The position numbers were made by a program, and so were the translations under genes. From Lentinus brumalis (lineage: Eukaryota > Basidiomycota > Agaricomycetes > Polyporales > Polyporaceae), in NCBI GenBank assembly GCA_001792895.1, contig MARA01000056.1:62001-126000 (forward strand): 64,000 nucleotides of DNA. Direction: 5' to 3'. Position 1 is the first letter of the stretch; every line of letters starts with the position of its first letter. The notes beneath the pieces were generated by a model, which was given only the letters and a program-made list of their open reading frames with translations, made no database searches and was not told the DNA's origin. Below are positions 34,165 through 45,400 of this stretch, in pieces.

Positions 34165-34942
34165 GTATGGAGTTTTTTACGCTGACCCCACGCATGTGCT
34201 TACGTAGACCATGCGGCCAGGCTGTCTGCCGCACGCAACACATTGTCCCGGGCGAGACCGGACGTATTGAAAGCCCGTGCTGCAGAGGTGCAGAAGTTTT
34301 CGGGGAAGGCTTCAGCTGTGGAGCAGTGGTAAGGACCATTAGTATCGCGCCGATGCACAAGTTGTCGGGTCACTCACTCTCACTCTTGTCAAGGTGGAAG
34401 AAGGCGTACAGAGGGAACACGTGCGGAATCATCTGGGTCTCTTGGGCTGTGAGAGAGTTGAGCAAAGTGATCTCGAACATGGTGGTGGTACTTACAGGTG
34501 AGTCTTCGACTCTTTCAAGTCCGACAGATATTCACCATCCCCGGTTAAGTTTTAGCGAAGTTGTTGCGTGCGACGGTGTCATAAGTCATTTGAACAATTG
34601 CCTGAACGTAGCAGTTGCCTCGGACTACGTTGCGGTGCCATGCTATCGCTATCCTTGAGGTTCGTTATGAAGGTGAGCGGCACAAAGCAGACCGAGATCA
34701 CCCGTGAGAATCTCCGCCACGATGCCACCGAGGGCGTCGAGGCGCCTCTCGCCAGTGCAGTGCGACGAGGAGGCTTTATCCTGCCTTTATCCCCTCCCGT
34801 TCTCTTAGTCTTTGTCGGTTCCGCCCACTGCACATTCAAAAAGGCTCCGCAAACATGGGCATGGAGAATACCAGCCGACTCACGCCTCCCGGCAACTTTT
34901 CCTTCACCGTACCCACTGCTTCTGCCTTCTTACAAGTCGGAA
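34165..34942. other. Exon-like helical fragments and promoter of the next gene
   Basis: Between splice-like signals at 34208-34328 lies a clearly helical reading (ARLSAARNTLSRARPDVLKA). A second exon-like segment starts at 34394 (KKAYRGNTCGIIWVSWAV). Their phases do not join cleanly to the preceding gene: the first needs one base less. The right end is the promoter of the zinc-finger gene. Confidence 0.4.
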
Positions 34943-36287
34943 ATGAACGCCCCACTGTCCCGGACGGAAATACCCCTCTGGAGCGGGCTACAGACCGATG
35001 GGATGAGCGATTGCGACCCCGACTTCTTCATACACCCGGGTATGACTTCCTTCATCGGCCCATGGAATGACGTCCCGGTATGTCCGCCGGCAGCGCACAA
35101 TGCGTCTATGTCGCGCGCGGCGCCGCCATTCAGGGACGAGTCAACCCAAGGACACGCACTCTCGGCAGCGGAGATTGATATGATGTGGTATGTACTCGAT
35201 CGCTTGTCAATGTCATGCAGCTCATGCTGCACGTAGCTTCGATCTCCAGCCCCAGACGGAGGAAGTACCCACTTCCGCCGAGTCTGTAGCTTCTACCTTC
35301 GATGACCTCCCTAGTTCAACTCCGACAGACTCCGTCAGGACGATTATCCCGCAGCCGTCACTTCTGCCCGCCGATCAACACTACGCACCGGCGACCTTCA
35401 ATCCTCAGGTTTCCTGGACCGAGGTCCCGTGGCCGCAACAGGTGACGGGTAGCTTCGGCGTGCCTAGTCTTGCGCAGAATACCCAGCCGCAGACATGGTC
35501 GGTCGGCCTTCCTTTTTGCGAAGGCCAAGCTGCCGTGTCAACAGGTTTTACGAACCTGCCGATGTCCATGACGAGCGGTGGTACGACGCCTCCGTACACC
35601 GGACAGGACCCTGCTGCGTGCAGTCTCGGAGTGCCGTGCAATCCCCTGTATCCAGCCTTGGCCGGTGCTCTTCCGTCCTATCCAGCCCCGCACAGTCCAG
35701 GCTGGGTTTGTGAACACCATCGCGAGTTGTTGTCCATGGACGTAGAGTCTCTTACCATCCACGATACTCCGTCGCCGCTGTCCTCTGTAGCGCCGTCTCC
35801 TCCGGAATCCTCGTCGTCCCTTGCGTACAGCCTCTCATCAACCCCTACCTCCCACAAACCCGCGGTCGGTATCCCCCCACGGCAGCCAAAGAAGCCTGCA
35901 CGACTCGTATGCAAGTGGCCAGGCTGCCGCAAGAAGTTTGGCCGCGATATCGACCGCCAGCGACACCAGAATTCAGTCCACGATCGCGCAAAGTGGATAT
36001 GCTGCGGCTTCTCCGTCAACCATCCACGTTCGGAGGACGCACACCTCCACGGGGACAAGAAGAAGCGCATGATTCGTGGGGACGCGTTCGTCGGTGGGTG
36101 CGGGAAGAAGTTTACGAGGAAGGATACCTTGCAGCGGCACTTGAAGCCGCCTTCGTACGTTCAGAAGGGCGGAAAGGGAGAACGATCCAGGCGGAGCACG
36201 CGTGGTGGACTACAGCTATGTGTCGGGGACGCTAGCGTGATGGTGTTGCAAGACGAGCCGGTAGTCTGCGTTGCGAGCTTTGGGTAA
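34943..36287 (+). CDS. C2H2-type zinc-finger protein, paralogue 3
   Basis: Exon 1 is 34943-35187 and exon 2 is 35237-36287, with a 49-nt GTATGT...CGTAG intron, giving 431 residues. The N-terminal 300 residues are Pro/Ser/Thr-rich. The first finger is a textbook C2H2 (C307-x4-C312-x12-H325-x4-H330; CKWPGCRKKFGRDIDRQRH). The second module (CCGFSVN, spacer, GGCGKKFTRKDTLQRHLK) has the same unusual layout as the copies at 12 and 16 kb. All three genes share a short first exon followed by one long exon, with the splice near the same place, so they descend from one ancestor. The protein is probably a DNA-binding regulator; targets are unknown. It converges on the Kelch gene with 177 bp between stops. 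Confidence 0.8.
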
Positions 36288-36464
36288 CTTGTGACTGCAC
36301 AGGAGTCCCTCCTGAGCGGCAGTAAAATAGGACGATCCGTAATGACACAAGTGCGGTACGTATACTGATACACTTGCTGTAATTGTCCTAGGCTATGTAC
36401 ACACGATATGCAAAGCAGATTGGGCGCAGTATGTTGCACACAAGGTGTCCACTGCCACTTCTGA

Positions 36465-39318
36465 TCAACGACGATTCCTGCTCTGCCCGCTAGAACCTTG
36501 AGGTCCCGCCGCTGCGCCTTTTCGCATCTCTTCCTCATCCAGTCCCGCCTCCGCGAGAATACGTTCCACCTCCTCCAGTATAGGCTTGTATTCGGCTGTG
36601 GTCGAGCGAAGAGTGTCAGCACTGCACTGCTCAGATGAGTCAAGGGCGACAGACCATAGCGGTCTTCAGCGAGCGTAAACCCGTCTCTGCGGAGCAGCTT
36701 CCCGCGGTTGTCGCTCTTCCCGTACGCCTTCTGGGTCCAATATTCACCTGCGACGGAAGTGAGTACGCTCTTATACGGAACGACGGGATTCAGCTTACGA
36801 GAACGCGCATAGAACATCGCCAGTGTCTCGCCGGGCAGCGGGGTGCTGATAACGTCCTCTGGAGACCTCGTTGCGTCCTTGGCCACACCCATGAATGCGG
36901 CGGCTTTAGACCGCAAGTCCTGTCCGTGTATCATGAATTCCAGTGCAATAAGATTCATAAGTTGCACATACCTTGTCTTGCTCAAGAACGTCGACCGCCT
37001 TCTCCTCATCGTCCCCGACAACGGTCACACTCTCCGTCTCATCGCGCTGTGCCTCGTCGTCATCATCATCTTCGTCGTCATCTTCGTCGTCGTCCTCATC
37101 GCTACTGCCCTCCTCATCACCTTCCGAGATGACTATCTCGGAGCGCTTGAGACAGACATAGCGATCGAGCTTGTCGAGCGCCAGCGCGTGGAAGTCGTCG
37201 AGAGTGTACTCGCGCGAACCCTTCTCGAAGATGCCGCCATATCTGTACGTGACAGATGTGGTCAGTTATTGACAAGACAGCGGATAGATGAAGTTGGCAG
37301 TGTGTTGATGAGAACGCACATGTACAGCGTGTTGCGTAGAACCGCAAGCATTGCATTGTACCGCGGCAGCGGCACGGTGAGCATGGGGTCGTCCGGGTCC
37401 ACTTCATCCTCGGGCGGTGCACTCGGTGCGTTCTGCTTCACAGGGGACGCCGTTTTACTCGGTTTCGAAGGCTTCTCAGCCTCCTATGAAGCGCATGAAG
37501 CCGCCCCGTCAGAACTATCCACCGCACACGACAGCATGTGGACGACGTACCTTCATATCGCCCTCCTCGTCACTTCCCTCCCCATCCTCGAAGTCCTCTT
37601 CATCGGATTCGGGTTCCGGACGGGTGTTCAAGACCGCAGCCTTCTTCTTCGGCGCTCCGCCCTTCTTCTTGGGCTTCTTCAACAGCATCGATACCCACCG
37701 CCCGTTCCCTGTAATCTGATATCCGTACAGATCGTTATGGAACACGCTCTCCATCGTCTCCTCGCTCGTGTCCTCGTCTGTGACCCCGCCAAATAGAATG
37801 CCTATATTCTTGGCGCTCCATAGCGCCATCGTGCAGCCCGAGCGGAGCGAGGGCGCGTAAGCTGTAGACGGCTTCTTGCGCCGCTCCCACTTCAGTGTCA
37901 GTGGGTCTGCAGCGGACTTGCCCGTAGTAGGTGTTTCCGTATTGAGGGTCATACTAGTCAAGTGTCAGCGAGCTGTCGGAGTGAGAAGTACCGCCAACGT
38001 GGTAACGCACCGCAGGAACCAAGTGTCGTCCAACATGACTCCGACAGGCCGACTGCCCTTGACGTACTCCTTGCAGTATCCGCCATGCAAGAGAATGCCG
38101 TCGGGAGTAGATAGGAAGGAGAAGCCGCTCCGTGGTCTGCCAGGGCCGAGGATGAGTGCGATTCCGCATACAGAAGGAAAGAGGTAGCGTACGATGGCTT
38201 GCGATCGTTGTCTCTGAACTCGATCTGCCTCCATTTGTATTCCTGAGTGTCGAATATCCAGAGATCGTTCAGGTAGTTCGCTGCCCATGCGCGGGTGATC
38301 AGCGATGTAGTTAGCAAGGAATAGGACATGTATCTGTACTCACTCTTGATCCCCGGGTCGTAAAATCCGCCGAAGAGAACCACGTAGTGCTTCCACATTG
38401 CCATGCTGAGGGTGAAATGGTGAGCATTCGCCCCCGAGATGCGCAACATACCGGCACATACCGATGCCCTGACCGCGCCGTTGGACGGACCTTCGTCTCT
38501 ATTCGCTCCCAGGAGTGTGTCGAAATGTCGAAGCACCAGAAATCGCGGTAGTGGTGGAAGGAGTTCTGGTAGAGCGACGAGAACTCGCCCCCTGGATTCA
38601 AACAGACACGTTACTGTCAAAAGAGCGAGGCGATACGACACGACGGATGGTACGCACCGAAGAGGTAGAGCTTCCCGCCCCCTGCAGGGGTCGCGACGAC
38701 GGCGTGCGCGGACCGTGGCCCCGGACATGTTGGCGAGACAAACTTCCGCCATTCATTCTGCGACAACGACAAGCATTGAGAATGTAATGGCATGAGCAAG
38801 ATACGAGCGGTTGTCTCACCTTCTCAGGCGAATAACGGAAGACGTCGCTGTAGAAGTACTGGGTGCTGCGATGAGGAGAGGATATCAGAGCAGCAACACG
38901 CTTGCGACTCACCGCTTTCCCATCTTCGCTGAAGAACTCCCCGCCAATACACCATAGGTGGTTCCCGTTCGGACATGGGGTGAGGGTCGCGTTCGCGCGT
39001 CGACTGGGCGGTCCCTCCACCAGCTCCTCCGTAACTTTATGCGCCTCTTCCCATTCCCTTTGGATCTACTGACCGCGCGCATCTCAGAGTCTGGTCTCTT
39101 GCTCTTTGCAGCCTCGAAGCGGGGTGCGTGGTCGCAGATGCGATAGGAGAACTTACCTTGTCAAGGATACTCTCCAGGTCCTGATCGTCGTCCTCAAAGT
39201 CGTCCTTGGACTTAGTCACCTTCTTCTTCTCCTTGCGCTCGATCTTCTGCACGGCTTTAGCCTTCTTCGCAGCCTTCGCACTTGCTTTGGACGCGTCCTT
39301 TCCCTTCTTCTTGGCCAT
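36465..39318 (-). CDS. KLHDC4: Kelch-repeat protein, KLHDC4 family
   Basis: Fourteen exons with GT-AG introns of 51-91 nt give 680 residues: 39157-39318, 38913-39065, 38820-38858, 38658-38757, 38462-38591, 38344-38405, 38193-38280, 38011-38136, 37551-37953, 37320-37483, 36972-37242, 36799-36919, 36655-36747 and 36465-36595. The N-terminus is MAKKKGKDASKASAKAAKKA, the basic start typical of KLHDC4 and its yeast relative KEL3. Kelch blades follow with GGEFF, YFYSDVFRYS, LYLFGGEFSS, HYRDFWCFD, WKHYVVLFGGFYD, NYLNDLWIFDT, LLHGGYCKEY and GVMLDDTW. Acidic stretches interrupt the last blades, and the C-terminus is the charged KPILEEVERILAEAG helix. The family forms a beta-propeller and probably mediates protein contacts; its precise role is poorly known. 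All junctions are in phase, with no breaks. Confidence 0.93.
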
Positions 39319-39905
39319 AGTCGGCAGGCCCAAGTGACGTGTGGACCAAGAGTCTAAGATCCAGTGAGAGGCGGAAGACTCTGAGTGTTTGATAGAAGGT
39401 CGAGCAAGCCTCCAGGCAGCTGTATTCCTCTGGCCGGGTAATCTTTGTCCAGAGAGCCAAGATGTGCAGTCAGGACCTGTAAAGCCAGAGAGAGAATTGT
39501 CGGGAGAGGAAGAGCTGCAGCACTGGCAGACTCGGGTCACTTACTCCTAATCGTTATCTCGAGCATAGGCGTCTATCTAATCTCACTTGGTCTCAACGCT
39601 GGATCTGGCCGTCATGTTCACGGTCATGTTCGTTCCAAGAGGCAGGCGAAAGCGTCCGCGAGCGTTGTCATAATAGCTTGCGAAGCCGTTGTACGGGACA
39701 AAACTCATCACACAGATGTCGCGTCTACCACATGAATTTTTCAGATTATAAGACACACGTTACAAGTAACCATCAAGTCCGACTTCAAGACAAGAACCGC
39801 CTCAATCCAAACCAAGAGAGCGTCGCGAACGACACGGAGATGCGTATGGGGAGGATGGGGATGTTAGGGATGTTAGGGAGGTGTCGGGATGCATGATCCA
39901 GCTCC
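39319..39905. other. Intergenic, nothing recognised
   Basis: The stretch holds the promoter of the leftward Kelch gene and the 3' flank of the hydrophobin gene. It contains a GGATGTTAGGGATG-like short repeat near 39855-39880 and no coding signal. Confidence 0.55.
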
Positions 39906-40348
39906 TTAGAGTTCGACGGGGAGGCAGCCGATGCTGATGAGTCCGCCTAGAAACCCAAGTAAGTCATGAGGGCTTGTTTGTCTCTAGATGGGTGAAATCA
40001 ACCGCTACGTACCGACGTTGTTGTTCTCGCAGCAGACGACGTTCGAAGAGCTGCGGCACTCTGTCAGTTGTGTTGCGCATAGAATATGAGGAACTGCACG
40101 TACCAAGAGCTGCCAGCACCAACGCCGACAACAGTGATGGGCGAGCAGTCGAGGCCAAGAAGGACATCGACGCCCTGGACGACGACACCGAGGAGGCCCA
40201 ACAGAGCGGACCCCGCGGCCGAGTCGGCCTTCTGAACGCTGTTGCAGCACTGGATGGTCCCGGTGCTGCAGGTGTTACGAGCGACGGGGGTGGCGACCGC
40301 AAGGACTGAGAACACCGCGGTGGTGTAGATGGCGAGCTTGGCGAACAT
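39906..40348 (-). CDS. Class I hydrophobin
   Basis: Three exons, 40104-40348, 40013-40050 and 39906-39946, encode 107 residues. The N-terminus (MFAKLAIYTTAVFSVLAVA) is a secretion signal peptide. Eight cysteines follow the hydrophobin pattern: Cys, adjacent CC in IQCCNSV, Cys in GLDCSPI, Cys in SSCSS, adjacent CC in VVCCENN, and the last Cys in IGCLPVEL, with the long C3-C4 spacing of class I proteins. Secreted monomers self-assemble at air-water interfaces and coat aerial hyphae and fruit bodies. Introns interrupt the region between the fourth and eighth Cys, as commonly seen in Agaricomycetes. A TATA box lies 125 nt upstream. Unlike many loci, no second hydrophobin gene adjoins it here. Confidence 0.97.
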
Positions 40349-40472
40349 CGTGGATGAGATGATGGTGTGAAGGAGAGGAAGATTTGGGGTGTGGTTTTGC
40401 GAGAGCACGAAAGAGACTGAAAGGACAGTGGGTAGCAAGGTTTGCTGAGGAAAATCGGTGGGATGCAGAGGG

Positions 40473-40480
40473 TTCTTATA
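40473..40480 (-). promoter_or_regulatory. TATA box of the hydrophobin gene
   Basis: TATAAGAA on the minus strand lies 125 nt upstream of the ATG at 40348, the typical distance in this window. Confidence 0.65.
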
Positions 40481-42017
40481 GAGGTCCTGAAGGATCGGAC
40501 GGACCAGACCGACCGCGGCCGAGCGGCCTCGTGCCCTACCTACCCTGCAAACTGAGTAAACAACGGATAGAACATGGTTCATCATGGTCCGCTCGTATTG
40601 GATAACTGTTTGGGGGCGTCCTCGGCGCATCAGCCGAGCATTCCAACGGAGCGCACAAACCAGATGCGATGTCTGGTGCGACTACGGCTGCAGTGTAATG
40701 AATATTCATTACGGCAGATATCTCCGCAAGCAACGTCACGAAGCCTGGATTGCTTCCAAACGAACTGACGAAAATTGACATTGAGCGGCCCTGCCATCAC
40801 TGCGCGAATGGAAGCCCGCCCAAGCCGCATGATGGACTCTTCGTACGTTCGCTGAAACGGCATGTAAGCAAGAGACAAACGGAGCAAAATTTGAACCCAC
40901 AATTTGCGCCGAGGCACCCGAATTATGTCGCGCAGTATGCAGAGAGCGCGGTCGTAGAACTTGGCAGTCACTTCGTACCCGTGGCAGTTTGTCCGCCGAG
41001 GTCGCAGGGTAGCATGAGGACGCGGAATTGCGCAGCCGAGCTGAGCACGAGTGAGTTGTGAGCCTCAGGGTTGCGTTCGCGGATGCATCCGCGCTCCGTG
41101 GACTTCCCGAGGACCCTAGTTCCTCGAGCAGATTGGACCCGTTGCTGAGAGTTTTGGAAGCAGTGATCGCCGGAAAGATGGTGTTAGAAGAAGAAGCCCA
41201 AGCTGGGGTCTCGCCTGGGCTTGAACTGACCGTACCATGAGACGGCAACACCAGCAATGAAGGGGTCCCGGTCAGTTCGTGCTATTGAGGACCTCAGCAC
41301 AGCGTGTGTTGTCGTTGTGCATATCGATCCTCCGCGGCGGTGAAAGGGGCGAGGTGCGCGACCTAAGGTCTGCGGGACCGTGTATGGTGATGGGCTTCAA
41401 AACTTGATTGTCCGCTGTTCCAACTGTCAGAACGTACATGTCCGCATCCGATGGAAACAACAGAAGCCAATTGGCTAAAGCATAATTGAACAACATCCGC
41501 CCGAAAGCAATCTCGTGTCGTGATTCGGCCATTGGGCGGGCGCGCCGTGGGTGCAGTGAGCTGTCTTACATATGTGGACCCAGCAGTTCAGTCCGGCACC
41601 GGTGACGAGTGGACGCTTTGTCAGGAGGGCAAGAAACACCGCTACGTTCTGGTTGGAGAGATCACAGACTGGAATCTGAGGGATTCGTAGAGGCAGGTCG
41701 CGGTGGTAGCGGTTCAAGCGGTTGGCGGGGCGCGCGCCTGAGCCGGAGTTCTGAGGGCGCTCTGCGGGACCCGGGTTCGTCGAGGTCGACAACGACGACG
41801 ACGACGACGGCTGGGGACCTTTCGCCTTCTCCGACTGCTCCTGCTGTCGCCTTCTGTCCCCATACGGGCCTCTCTCCTCGCAATCTGCATGCTCATGCTG
41901 TCTGGCGTCTCCTCCCAACAACGCTTTGTCTCAATTCTTGCCAGCGGACGTTTGACGTAGGGTCATACCAGCACTCAAGGAGCACCTGTGGACTACGTCA
42001 ATAATCCGCTCATCAAC
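40481..42017. other. Spacer with one unassigned minus-strand frame
   Basis: A 173-codon Ser-rich minus-strand frame (40736-41257) is open without interruption but has no domain. An alternative minus-strand reading (40630-40971) contains YDRALCILRDII and could join MRLGRASIRAVMAG by a GTGCCT...TTCAG intron. I cannot decide between them. The right end is the RCE1 promoter. Confidence 0.35.
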
Positions 42018-43427
42018 ATGCCACTCGTCTTTGCAAGCCCGCCGATATCGCTCTGGACAGCTCACCTGTTTGCTGCGTTCTTCACCTTCTCCTACGTCGG
42101 CTCTCTCTACCTCGCGAAGAGTGCGCGATTATCCTTCAAGAAGGGCCCGGTATCTAGGGTCCGAGATGGAGAGGAGAGGGAGAGGTACAGCGACGAGCGG
42201 TGGAGGAACGACCCCGATGTCATTCGGGCAAGGCTGCTCGCCGCAAGCGCGAGCACGCTCTTGAGCGTATACGCGGTGTATTGGTTGGTCCAGCGTGTAA
42301 CTCCGGAGTCCGAGGTATGTATCCCAACGGTGTATTATGGAGTCGTTTGTGGACTCTCATTCCCAACCTTCGTACATGCACGTTACATCGTATCTTCCCC
42401 TTTCATATACTATGAATTGTCATGATCGGACGACATAGCCCACTCACAACTTCCCATCATGTAGAGCAGTGCGAACCCATGGACGGCTCTCCAGTCGTCA
42501 TTGGCACGCCTCGGAGTCACCCTCGACTTCGCCAGGAACAGCCCCTTCTATATAGCCCTCCCATGCCTTGTCGCCCCGGTGCTATATCTAGGTCCACTCT
42601 ATGCAGACTACCTATCGGAGACACTACCCTTTCAACGACACTGGAGCTTCCGCTCTGGTGTGCTCCCGATGGTCTCGACTTGGGTCGGCCGCAGGAACTA
42701 CATCGTGGTATGTCACGACCGTCGTCTGCTGTTGAGCTTCAAACCATGACGATGCTCATCCTGGACGTCAGGGCCCCATTACGGAGGAGATAGTTTTCCG
42801 TGCATGCATGCTATCCGTTTATCATATGGCTGGAGCGTCGCGGAAGAAGATGATCTTCCTTTCGCCGCTTTGGTTCGGTATCGGTACGTCATTCGCGTAC
42901 AGTGAAAGCCAAATACTCTAACCGCCGCATCATAGCTCATCTACACCATGCATGGGACACATACAACCGTTATGGGCGCACAGGCTCCGCCTTGCGTATC
43001 GCAGGGGTGCAAACATGTAAGTTCGCAATCCTTCGATGGCCGCGCCTGGAGCAGCAGCTGAGGCCTCGACAGTGTTCCAGCTTGCCTACACGAGCCTCTT
43101 TGGCTTCCACTGCGCGTTCCTATTCCTCCGGACAGGCTCACTTGTTCCCCCGATCGTCTCGCACATCTTCTGCAACGTCATGGGCTTCCCACAGTACGGC
43201 CTGCACGTCAGGATGTTCCCGAGACGCCGCCTCGGTGAGTCCACCCGATATCTCATAGATGCCATCTCCGCTCACGGCGACCTATCCACCGCTCCCGACT
43301 GCGCGCCATAGCGATCCAGCTCGCGTATCTGCTCGGGATCGCTGGCTACGTCTATACCATGCGATGGTGGACACAGGCAGACGACAGCCTCTTCTGGCCC
43401 GCTCCAGGGCAGCCTGCGCGATATTGA
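42018..43427 (+). CDS. RCE1: CAAX prenyl protease 2 (type II CAAX endopeptidase)
   Basis: Six exons, 42018-42314, 42495-42707, 42772-42883, 42936-43016, 43073-43234 and 43312-43427, give 326 residues, close to fungal RCE1. The protein is mostly membrane segments. The glutamate motif of the ABI/CAAX protease family is [10 protein letters not shown] (E175-E176), the second is [11 protein letters not shown], and the third is [10 protein letters not shown]; these supply the catalytic Glu and His residues. The enzyme sits in the endoplasmic reticulum membrane and removes the last three residues of farnesylated or geranylgeranylated CAAX proteins such as Ras and fungal mating pheromones. The first intron (180 nt) is longer than the others. 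All phases are consistent and no residue is missing. Confidence 0.95.
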
Positions 43428-43897
43428 TGCCCGAGATGAGAGCCGCGTCTTCCACTCTGGTGCGGTGGAATGCCGGCCGCCCGAGCTCGACGCGTCTCTT
43501 CTCAAGTCCCGGGACATCCTGGCGTGTATACGCGCGTCGTCCCCATCATGTGCATAGACCATGGACCGACTCCCGGGCCAAATACACACACACTGCCATG
43601 CTGCTGCCATCTAGACTGCCCTCGCAAGTCCTGCCCCGCCGAGCGTCGCAAAACCCACATACTCCAGAAGCCCTTTCTCGACGATCGCGCAGAGCCACCA
43701 CTGCTCATGAGCAGCAATCAAGCTTAGGTCTTATCGACATGAGGCTTTCGCATGTCGCGCAGCTCAGCGCATCGCCGTGGTGGTATACGCGTCTCTTTTC
43801 CAGATCCGTCTATATCTGCCGCAGGTGGCAGGACAAAGCGGCGTTCTATTCGGGCGTCTAGTGACGTCCCGTGTTCCTGGTCGCCTGGCCTCGCTCA
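43428..43897. other. Intergenic, nothing recognised
   Basis: This is the 3' flank of RCE1. Only unsupported open frames are present. Confidence 0.55.
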
Positions 43898-43903
43898 TAT
43901 AAA
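43898..43903 (+). promoter_or_regulatory. TATA box of the gene at 44.0 kb
   Basis: TATAAA lies 131 nt upstream of the ATG at 44029. Confidence 0.6.
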
Positions 43904-44028
43904 CCTGCAGCATCTCATCTTCCTATCGCGCCTGCACCTGCCTGCCCGCGCCGCAACCACCACGAAACCACCACTCCGAGTGGCTCACCACGCTTTGACA
44001 ACCAGCTCTTTGACCTGCGGCTTTGACA

Positions 44029-45122
44029 ATGACGTTGTTTCCGAGGTGGTTGAACAAAGCGAAGGCCACCGGTGCAAGGCTTATAAGCGGCGAGCTCGAG
44101 GACGCGAGCCGACCTCAGCGACGCCGCCAACGCGACTCCGACTACGCCGACATCCCGCCATTCCTGCTCCCTCTCTCCATTCGCGTTCGGCTCGACAAAG
44201 ACAAAGGCAGCCGGAAAGCCCGCTCCCGCAGTGCTCCATATCACAAAGGCAGAGAAACCACCCACGTACGTCTGCCCTTCACCCGTCTCCGCCGCCGTTC
44301 CCGTTCTTTGTCTCACAGGGTGCCGACCAGACGCAGCAGAAACGGCGGACGAAGCTCAAGATGCCCACGGTCCTGAAACGCCTCGCGGGCCCGCCGACGT
44401 GCCCGATCGTCGTCGTGCAGTACAAGAATGAGTTCCGCGGCGTCGGGCACGAAGCGGACCTCCACTGGGCCCTCGTCGTCATCACCGACCGTGCGACGCT
44501 CAGCGGGCCGTCCTTCCAGGCGTACGCGCAGAGACGCCGTCTTCGCCGCCCCCGAGCGCGTTCCGATCCTCTGGCACAGCAGCACACGAATGGCGGGGAT
44601 GCTGCCTGGTTTGGCAGCGGGACGAACGCTATCCGGTCCGAGAGCGCTGCGAACCTCCACGCAGCGAAGGACAAGGAGAACCGGAAGGGCCCAGACGCAG
44701 GTCGAGACACCGATGATGCTCAGGAGTACGAGTACGAGACGCAGTGGTACAGACGGCACGCGCCCGCGTCGCTCTTCGACGTCTCCGCCACAGTCCGCTC
44801 GCTGTGCTTGGGCGGGGTGCAGGTCGGCTCGGTGCGCGCTGCTGACGTCGGGAAGTTGATGGAGTACCTCGCAAGCCACCCGCCCATGCCGAGCCACCGG
44901 GGGTGGTGCTCGCGGGACTACGTGCTCGAGCTTCTCGAACTGCTGCGGCCTTTCAAGATGCTCCGCCCGGACCTGCAGGGAATCCACCTCCGGGCGGGGG
45001 CGGGAGATCGCAGGGAGGTGGGTGTGGACGACTTGCTGCCGGATTTGCAGGAGGTCGGACGGGTCACGCAGGAGAGCATCTTCCAGGAGGAGTTCAGACC
45101 GTGCGTGAAGTATGCTTCTTGA
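44029..45122 (+). CDS. Uncharacterised fungal protein with QY...HWALVV motif
   Basis: Exon 1 is 44029-44265 and exon 2 is 44319-45122, joined by a 53-nt GTACGT...CACAG intron, giving 346 residues. Residues 1-79 are basic and probably disordered. The folded part begins PTCPIVVVQYKNEFRG and continues with ADLHWALVVITDR. A charged insert of about 100 residues follows, then ASLFDVSATVRSLCLGGVQV and PPMPSHRGWCSRDYVLELLE. The order I-x-x-V-Q-Y, HWAL, GG-x-x-VG and W-C-x-x-x-V resembles a basidiomycete family of unknown function (I believe the one catalogued as DUF6914, but I am not certain). The conserved His, Trp and Cys suggest a cysteine-peptidase-like or LRAT-like fold only as a guess. It converges on the MYND gene at 45.4 kb. 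Confidence 0.65.
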
Positions 45123-45198
45123 GGTGATGCGCTGGATGTGGCTTCTGATTGGGTCCACGACGTGGACATTGTATCTGGTATCGGAGTTGGGTTGTACG

Positions 45199-45242
45199 TG
45201 TTGTACGAGTGTTGTACGAGTGTTGTACGAGTGTTGTACGAG
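45199..45242. repeat. Minisatellite, four 11-bp units
   Basis: Four perfect head-to-tail copies of TGTTGTACGAG follow a degenerate unit at 45188-45198. The array lies between two convergent genes, close to both stop codons. Confidence 0.9.
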
Positions 45243-45400
45243 TAGCATATCCTGGTGGAGTAACATGGATGTCTGTGTTCCTAGACTCGTGTGTACCGCA
45301 CCGAGACCCTCTCAAGTCCACCGATGTCACAAACAAGGTAACCTTCCGTCGTACCCGCTGTCCAAACTTGCTATTGACGAAGCACTCCAGCGGCAATGGA

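Noticed and set aside
41141..41240. tRNA-like B-box (TTGAACTGACC region) in the RCE1 upstream spacer
   Set aside because: No acceptor stem or anticodon arm could be folded around it.
43752..44028. Extension of the 44.0 kb gene to the upstream end of its open frame
   Set aside because: A TATA box at 43898 and a spliced first exon from 44029 explain the start better; the upstream part is promoter.
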